Source of the DNA: Bryobacterales bacterium
Lineage (GTDB): Bacteria > Acidobacteriota > Terriglobia > Bryobacterales > Bryobacteraceae
Assembly: GCA_020847045.1 (NCBI GenBank)
Contig: JADLCT010000058.1
Coordinates: 83,388-147,387 of the forward strand
Direction: 5' to 3'
DNA: 64,000 nucleotides
The notes beneath the pieces are model-generated. The model worked only from the letters and a program-made list of their open reading frames with translations, was not told the DNA's origin and searched no databases. Shown piece by piece: positions 58,863 through 64,000 of this stretch; within the stretch, counting starts at the first letter, position 1; each line of letters starts with the position of its first letter. The position numbers were made by a program, and so were the translations under genes.

Positions 58863-59969
58863 ATGACGGGCTCGCTCCATTCACACTCCGGGCCGCATCA
58901 CGCCCCGCGCGACTATTCCAAGACGCCTCTCAATATTTATTGGGAGATGACGCAGGCCTGTGCGCTTGCCTGCCGTCATTGCCGCGCTGAGGCTATGCCA
59001 GCCGCACATCCGGACGAGCTAACTTTCGAGGAAAGTCGAGCTTTTCTAGATCAAATAGCCGGCTTCGGTGATCCGCTGCCTCACCTCATCCTTACGGGTG
59101 GCGACCCGCTCAATCGCCCCGATCTCTTCCTTCTCATCGACGAGGCCCGGCGCCGCGGCGTGGGTGTTTCCATCACGCCTGCCGCCACCGCCGCGCTGAC
59201 TCTTGACGTCCTCCAACGCTTAAAGGACGCGGGCATCGAAGGCCTCGGCTTATCTCTCGATGGCCCCTCCGCTGCTACTCACGATGCCATTCGAGGAGTT
59301 CCGGGCACGTTTGACCGCACTCTTCAGGCGATTCGCTGGGGTGAAAGCCTTGGCCTTCCCATTCAGGTCAATACTCTCGCCTCCGCCGAAACCGCCCCCG
59401 GCATTCCCGCCGTCTATGAACTCCTCAAGCCCCACGACATCGCCCGCTGGAGCCTCTTCTTCCTCATCTCCGTCGGTCGCGGCAAGGTTCTGCAACCGCT
59501 TTCGGCTGAGGACAGCGAGCGCCTCATGTCCTGGATTTTCGCTGTTTCCCGCGATGCTCCCTTTATCGTCGCCACTACCGAGGCGCCATCCTACCGCCGT
59601 GTCGCCATCGAACGCATGCGCGAAATGGGCATCACCGGAGAACAGATGAAGCGCAGCGGGCCGCTGCGCGGAGCCGGCATACGCGATGGCCATGGCATCA
59701 TGTTCGTCTCCAACACCGGCGAAATTTGCCCGGCAGGCTTTCTCCCCATCTCCGCCGGAAACGTTCGCACGCACCGCGTGGCCGATGTCTACCGCGAAGC
59801 CCCTCTCTTCCAGTCACTCCACGACCCTCGCCAGTTCGAAGGCCGTTGCGGCTACTGCGAGTACAACGCCTTGTGCGGCGGTTCGCGCGCCCGCGCCTAT
59901 GAAGCCACGGGATCTCCTCTCGGCACCGACCCCTTGTGCACCTACGTTCCCCAGCCCAAGTCCCGCTGA
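58863..59969 (+). CDS. Radical SAM/SPASM protein (TIGR04053/NirJ-AhbD-like)
   Basis: A 368-residue radical SAM enzyme. The [4Fe-4S]-SAM motif C-x3-C-x2-C is Cys33/Cys37/Cys40 ('TQACALACRHCRAEA'). The fold includes 'LILTGGDPLNRPDL' and 'GLGLSLDGPSAATHD'. The SPASM-type C-terminus carries 'GEICPAGFLPI' and 'CGYCEYNALCGGSRARAYE' plus a late Cys for extra clusters. Family members modify peptides or tailor tetrapyrroles such as heme d1. No precursor peptide is obvious nearby. The ATG at 58863 is chosen; a TTG lies 15 bases upstream. Confidence 0.85.
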   Translation: MTGSLHSHSGPHHAPRDYSKTPLNIYWEMTQACALACRHCRAEAMPAAHPDELTFEESRAFLDQIAGFGDPLPHLILTGGDPLNRPDLFLLIDEARRRGVGVSITPAATAALTLDVLQRLKDAGIEGLGLSLDGPSAATHDAIRGVPGTFDRTLQAIRWGESLGLPIQVNTLASAETAPGIPAVYELLKPHDIARWSLFFLISVGRGKVLQPLSAEDSERLMSWIFAVSRDAPFIVATTEAPSYRRVAIERMREMGITGEQMKRSGPLRGAGIRDGHGIMFVSNTGEICPAGFLPISAGNVRTHRVADVYREAPLFQSLHDPRQFEGRCGYCEYNALCGGSRARAYEATGSPLGTDPLCTYVPQPKSR

Positions 59970-60022
59970 TGCCGGTCCCGCGGGTTCGACCCTCATGCTC
60001 CCGCGCTACAATAGACGGGTTC

Positions 60023-61054
60023 ATGGCCAAATCGATCCCCGCCATTCTGTTCACACTGCTTCTCTCCATCCAAGGCTGCAAACGCGCGGCTCCCACCAAC
60101 GTTGCCGCAGAGGTCAACGCCCGTCCCATCCTTTTCGCTGACCTCGACAAACAGTTCAAGATCCAGTTCTCATCGTCAAATCCCGAGGCCAACGAAGACC
60201 TCATTGATAACCAGAAACTCGATATCCTCCGCAGCATGATCGATAACGAAATCATGCTGCAGCGCGCGGAAAAGCTTGGCCTCATGGCCGTCGACTCCGA
60301 CGTTGAGGCCAAGTTCAGCGAACTCAAGGCCCCTTACACGCAGGAAGAGTTCCAGAAGCAGATGGACGCCCGCAAGATCACCCTCCAGGACCTCAAGGTC
60401 CAAATCCGCCGTGACCTCTCCATCGCCAAGCTCTTCAACCGCGAGATTACCTCCAAGATCTCCATCACCGACAAGGACGTTACGGGTTTCTACAACGCCA
60501 ACAAAGCCAGCTTCAACCTCGCCGAGCCGCAGGTTCATCTCGCCACCATCCTCGTCACGCCTCAGCCCGACCCCAACGTTCGCAATCTGCGCAGCGACAA
60601 GGCCCAGAACGACGACCAGGCCAAGCGTAAGATCCAGATGATTGAAGCACGTCTGAAGCAGGGTGAGGACTTCGCCATGCTCGCCCAAAGCTTCTCCGAG
60701 GACCCCAACACCGCGCCCAATGGCGGGGACATGGGATTCATTCCCGAATCAGCTCTCGAACAGGCCAACGTCGAGCTCCGCAAAATGGTCATGTCCCTGC
60801 AACCCGGACAGACATCGCCCGTCATCTCCACAGCCGAGGGCTATCGCATCCTGAAGCTCGTCTCCAAAGAGCCGGCCGGCCAGCGCGACCTCAACGACCC
60901 GCGCGTCCAGCAGACAATCCGTGAAACGCTGCTCAACCGCAAGGATCAGCTTCGTAAGGCCGCCTACTACGAGGTGGCTCGCAACGAAGCCAAGGTCACA
61001 AACTACTTCGCCCAGCGCGTCGTCGAGCGTGCGCAGGAAGGCAGTTCCAAGTAG
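60023..61054 (+). CDS. SurA/PrsA-type peptidyl-prolyl isomerase lipoprotein
   Basis: A 343-residue periplasmic chaperone. A lipoprotein signal ('LFTLLLSIQGC', Cys at about residue 19) and a SurA-N-like helical region ('DNQKLDILRSMIDNEIMLQRA') precede a parvulin PPIase domain (about residues 175-280: 'VHLATILVTPQPDP', 'GEDFAMLAQSFSEDPNTAPNGGDMGFIPE', 'GYRILKLVSKEP'). It assists outer-membrane or secreted protein folding. The ATG at 60023 starts the signal peptide. Confidence 0.9.
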   Translation: MAKSIPAILFTLLLSIQGCKRAAPTNVAAEVNARPILFADLDKQFKIQFSSSNPEANEDLIDNQKLDILRSMIDNEIMLQRAEKLGLMAVDSDVEAKFSELKAPYTQEEFQKQMDARKITLQDLKVQIRRDLSIAKLFNREITSKISITDKDVTGFYNANKASFNLAEPQVHLATILVTPQPDPNVRNLRSDKAQNDDQAKRKIQMIEARLKQGEDFAMLAQSFSEDPNTAPNGGDMGFIPESALEQANVELRKMVMSLQPGQTSPVISTAEGYRILKLVSKEPAGQRDLNDPRVQQTIRETLLNRKDQLRKAAYYEVARNEAKVTNYFAQRVVERAQEGSSK

Positions 61055-61057
61055 CTG

Positions 61058-62572
61058 CTACTTCGCTTCTCTCGCCGCCTTGCCCGCCCCAGGTTTGCGG
61101 ACATTCTCAAAGTACTGTTGCACATAATGCTGCAGATCCAGCGGAACCTCGTCGCGATGGATCTCGCCGCCTGACTCCCGGTGTGCGCCGCGGCGGTCTG
61201 AATAGGCCGTGCGCAACTGCTGCTGCCGGCTCGACTTGACCTCCACCATCATCTCGCCCTTCATGTTCTCGGCCCGCTTGCCAAAGATCTCGCTGATCTT
61301 CCCCATCGCTCTGGCCTGCTCGGCGTCACGAATCTCTTTCTCGCCGTCCTGCTTGCCCATCCCGCTCTGCTGTGACGGTTGAGCCTGCTGCTCACTGCCC
61401 TTGTCGCCGCCCTTGCCCTGGCCTGATTGCGCCTGCTCGCTGGGCTGCCCCTCGTCGGCGCCCTCGGCGTCGTCGGCCGGCGAACCCTTGCCCTGCGTCT
61501 GCCCCTTCTGCTGACTGCCTTTCTTGCCCTGCATCTCGCCGCCACCTTGCGCGCCCTTCTGTTGCCCGCCCTGCTTCTGCGTTCCCTGCTGCGGCAGCTT
61601 CATCTTCGCCAGCAGGTTCGCCATCGCGTCGCGCATCTTGTCCATCAGGCTCGAATTGTTCCCTTCCTTGCCTTGCTGTCCGTTCTTGGCCTCTTGTGGA
61701 ACACCCTTCTGCCCATCGGGCGACGCAGATTCACTGCTGTCGGAGCCGCCGTCCTTGCCTTCGCCGCGCGCCTGCCGGTCTCCCTCGGCGTCCTCCTCCA
61801 TGGCATCGCCTTCCTCGGCCTGCGCCTTGATCTCCTTCGTCATGGACTTCAGCAGATCCCGCGTCTCCACCCCCGCGTTCACGTCTGGCGTCGTCACCTC
61901 GGACAACGCATCCGGACTCGCCGCGCTCAACTCCTTGGCCTCCTCGCCCTGCTCATCCAGAGGAATGCTCATGGGGCTCTCGCCCTGCTTGCGCCCGCCC
62001 CCGTCCTTCTTGCCCGCGCGCTCCTTGCCTGGAGTGAAATACTGCGACAGCCCCCGCACCATGGGCGCCCGCACATCCAGCGTGCCCAGCAGACCGTAGC
62101 GCACCATCAGCAGCCCTGACAGCCCCACAATCAGCGCGCCGGCAAGATACGTCCGCCGGGGCAGCCCCCACGGAAAGACCGCCGCCGCCTCCAGTCCTCG
62201 CGAAGCCTCCTCGGCGCGCACTCTCTGCAGCCGCCACAACTCCCCGTTCACCTGGCCGCGCCGGTCCTCTCCGCCAAAGTAATAGGCCGTCGACAGGGTG
62301 TCGCTCAGCTCCATTCGCCGGTCGATCTCCTGAGCCACCTCGTACGGTCCGGGCAGGCTCCGCATCGTCCGCCAAGCGCTCCAACCCGCGCCTGCTGAAA
62401 ACAGCAGAACAAGCCACCGCCAGTCGAACAGGTCCGAACCGGCAATCAACACCAGAGCCGCTCCGCCCAGCGCCGCGCACGCGCCCGTCATGGCATGGCC
62501 CGCCACGCGATGCGCCAGGGCGCGCCGCCTCGCCGCTTCCACAAGGTTCATCAATGCGCTCGGTTCCGTCAC
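61058..62572 (-). CDS. Gln/Lys/Gly-rich membrane protein, DUF4175-like context
   Basis: A 504-residue protein with a GTG start. It has two N-terminal hydrophobic pairs (residues ~28-65 and ~135-160) and a very long low-complexity region (residues ~180-430) rich in Gln, Gly, Lys, Glu and Ser ('QQKGQTQGKGSPADD'-type runs). A conserved-looking C-terminus follows ('EVKSSRQQQLRTAYSDRRGAH'). Proteins like this occur beside MoxR/BatA-type clusters; none is inside the window. Its function is unknown. It is convergent with the isomerase gene, 3 bases apart. Confidence 0.65.
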   Translation of the reverse strand: MTEPSALMNLVEAARRRALAHRVAGHAMTGACAALGGAALVLIAGSDLFDWRWLVLLFSAGAGWSAWRTMRSLPGPYEVAQEIDRRMELSDTLSTAYYFGGEDRRGQVNGELWRLQRVRAEEASRGLEAAAVFPWGLPRRTYLAGALIVGLSGLLMVRYGLLGTLDVRAPMVRGLSQYFTPGKERAGKKDGGGRKQGESPMSIPLDEQGEEAKELSAASPDALSEVTTPDVNAGVETRDLLKSMTKEIKAQAEEGDAMEEDAEGDRQARGEGKDGGSDSSESASPDGQKGVPQEAKNGQQGKEGNNSSLMDKMRDAMANLLAKMKLPQQGTQKQGGQQKGAQGGGEMQGKKGSQQKGQTQGKGSPADDAEGADEGQPSEQAQSGQGKGGDKGSEQQAQPSQQSGMGKQDGEKEIRDAEQARAMGKISEIFGKRAENMKGEMMVEVKSSRQQQLRTAYSDRRGAHRESGGEIHRDEVPLDLQHYVQQYFENVRKPGAGKAAREAK

Positions 62573-62673
62573 GGTGCCGCCTTCATTCTATCGCCTGCCG
62601 CCCAAACGCTTTTACCCTCCGCGCCTTCACCTGCCGCCCCGCGCCGCGCTCACCCCGCTGCTACCATGCCTGT

Positions 62674-63969
62674 ATGCAACGGGACGATCTCCTGCTCGCG
62701 CGGAGCGAAAACCTCTTCCCCGCCGTCACACACCTCTACGGCGAGCCCCTCACACTGGCCCGCGCCAAGGATCAATACGTCTGGGACTCGTCCGGCCGCC
62801 AGTACCTCGACTTCTTCGGCGGCATCGTCACGGTCTCCATCGGCCACTGCAACTCCGAGATCAATGAACGCGTCCACCGCCAGATCGATACGCTCGGCCA
62901 CACTTCTACTCTCTATTCCTCCGCGCCCATGCTACGCCTGGCCGGCAAGCTGGCGTCCATCTCTCCCGGTGGCGCCCTCACGCGCGCCATGTTCACCAAC
63001 TCCGGCTCGGAAGCCAACGAAACCGCCATCCAAGCCGCGCGCCTATACACGGGAAACTCCGACATCATCGCTCTGCGCCACTCCTATCACGGCCGCTCCC
63101 AACTCTCGGCCGCGCTCACGGGCAACCACGCCTGGCGCCCCGCCGGCGCCGCCGCGCCCGGCGTCACCTTCGCGCATAACGCATACTGCTACCGCTGCCC
63201 GTTCGGCCTCACCTACCCGTCCTGTGAGCTTCGCTGCGCCCACGACCTCCAGGAACTCATTCGCACCACCACCACGGGACGCATCGCCGGCATGATCGCC
63301 GAACCCATCCAGGGCGTTGGCGGCTTCATCACGCCACCGCCGGAATACTTCGGCATCGTCGCCCGCATCGTGCGCGAGCACGGCGGCATCTTCATCTCCG
63401 ACGAGGTGCAAACCGCCTGGGGCCGCACCGGCGCCAAATGGTTCGGCATGGAACACTGGGGCGTTCAGCCCGACATGCTCACCTCGGCCAAGGGCCTCGC
63501 CAACGGCCTGCCCATCGGAGTCACTCTCGCCGGCGACGCCGTGGCGCATGCCGTTCCCGCGCCCACCATCTCCACCTTCGGCGGCAATCCCATCTCCTCG
63601 GAGGCCGCCTGCGCCGTGCTCGATTTCATCGAGGCGCACGGTCTGCGCGCCCGCACCGAAGAGAACGGCGCCCACCTCCGCGCCGGCCTTCTCGCCCTGC
63701 GCGACAAATACCCTCTCATCGGCGACGTGCGCGGCATGGGCCTCCTGCAAGCACTCGAACTGGTTACGGACCGCCGCTTGCGCACGCCCGCGCCCGCCGA
63801 AACCAGCGCCGTCCTCGAGGCGGCGCGCCAGCAGGGCCTCCTCATCGGCAAGGGCGGATTGCACGGCAACTGTCTCCGCCTGTCGCCGCCGATGAACCTC
63901 GGGCGCTCCGACATCGGCGAGTTCCTCTTGCGCCTGGACCGCGCATTCGAGACAATCGGCAATCAGTAG
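62674..63969 (+). CDS. Class III aminotransferase (alanine-glyoxylate AGXT2-like)
   Basis: A 431-residue PLP enzyme: 'MFTNSGSEANETAIQAAR', 'IALRHSYHGRS', 'GMIAEPIQGVGGFITPP', the PLP-contact Asp in 'FISDEVQTAWGRTG', and the Schiff-base lysine in 'LTSAKGLANGLPIG'. The overall sequence resembles mitochondrial AGXT2-type alanine-glyoxylate/beta-alanine aminotransferases. It moves an amino group from an amino acid to glyoxylate or pyruvate. The ATG at 62674 is the family start. It is followed directly by the start of another gene. Confidence 0.9.
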   Translation: MQRDDLLLARSENLFPAVTHLYGEPLTLARAKDQYVWDSSGRQYLDFFGGIVTVSIGHCNSEINERVHRQIDTLGHTSTLYSSAPMLRLAGKLASISPGGALTRAMFTNSGSEANETAIQAARLYTGNSDIIALRHSYHGRSQLSAALTGNHAWRPAGAAAPGVTFAHNAYCYRCPFGLTYPSCELRCAHDLQELIRTTTTGRIAGMIAEPIQGVGGFITPPPEYFGIVARIVREHGGIFISDEVQTAWGRTGAKWFGMEHWGVQPDMLTSAKGLANGLPIGVTLAGDAVAHAVPAPTISTFGGNPISSEAACAVLDFIEAHGLRARTEENGAHLRAGLLALRDKYPLIGDVRGMGLLQALELVTDRRLRTPAPAETSAVLEAARQQGLLIGKGGLHGNCLRLSPPMNLGRSDIGEFLLRLDRAFETIGNQ

Positions 63970-64000
63970 ATGGACGAAAAAGCTTTCTATTCGGAATCCC
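63970..64000 (+). CDS. Start of the next gene, cut by the window edge
   Basis: An ATG at 63970 immediately follows the aminotransferase stop and opens the frame MDEKAFYSES to the right edge. Direct abutment suggests an operon with the aminotransferase. Only ten codons are visible, so nothing can be said about function, and the start itself is tentative. Confidence 0.4.
   Translation, partial: MDEKAFYSES

Noticed and set aside
1..64000. rRNA, tRNA, CRISPR arrays, insertion sequences
   Set aside because: No repeat-spacer pattern, transposase, tRNA cloverleaf with CCA-type end or rRNA signature was recognised on reading both strands.

Overview
The window is GC-rich bacterial DNA that most resembles an Acidobacteriota genome of the Solibacter/Bryobacter type. 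The markers are a C-terminal domain of the TIGR03437 'Solibacter' type on a secreted protein, many secreted Ig-like repeats, Tat/Sec-exported sugar enzymes, a PEP-CTERM protein, several ECF sigma factors, and DUF5658-like and WG-repeat proteins. This placement comes from reading the proteins, not from a database search.

Layout. 1-9.8 kb: a secreted Ig-like repeat protein (cut by the left edge), an AIM24-like protein, a large secreted putative metallopeptidase, a sulfatase, an exported HpcH/HpaI aldolase, a J-domain/WG-repeat protein and a Met/Gly-rich protein. 9.9-17.5 kb: a sugar-use neighbourhood (MFS transporter, sialate O-acetylesterase, lipoprotein, exported sugar isomerase-like protein, Tat-type Gfo/Idh/MocA oxidoreductase, fuconolactonase-like amidohydrolase, zinc alcohol dehydrogenase). 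17.5-25.6 kb: a DUF5658-like protein, an ECF sigma/anti-sigma/Spy-like operon, pcrA with a coupled basic microprotein, an APC permease and an exported enolase-superfamily enzyme. 25.7-32.5 kb: a six-gene coupled operon (ECF sigma, giant FecR-type anti-sigma, two ABC ATPases, two ABC-2 permeases). 32.5-38.3 kb: prepilin peptidase, PEP-CTERM protein, two glycosyltransferases, an M50 protease and HU on the minus strand, then a flavin reductase and a membrane protein on the plus strand.

38.5-55.2 kb is the most interesting part. It is a compact, intact, one-direction set of tailed-phage structural genes: candidate small terminase, large terminase, portal, scaffold-like protein, P22-like coat, neck proteins, tail tube, tail-assembly chaperone with a textbook -1 frameshift site, a very short tape-measure candidate, two paralogous distal-tail proteins, a four-cysteine hub protein and a large tip protein. 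I see no integrase, repressor, replication, lysis or capsid-protease gene, and housekeeping-type genes lie directly on both sides. The order and small size resemble a gene transfer agent or another domesticated particle more than a temperate prophage. A decayed or satellite prophage cannot be excluded from sequence alone.

55.3-64 kb: gamma-carbonic-anhydrase-like protein, hisS, aspS, a radical SAM/SPASM protein, a parvulin-type peptidyl-prolyl isomerase lipoprotein, a Gln/Lys/Gly-rich membrane protein, an AGXT2-like aminotransferase and the first codons of another gene. Base composition is unusually low in G+C from the tail genes through hisS and recovers at aspS. The plus strand is G-rich in the sampled middle of the window and C-rich in the sampled lines near both ends. 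No rRNA, tRNA, CRISPR array or insertion sequence was recognised.
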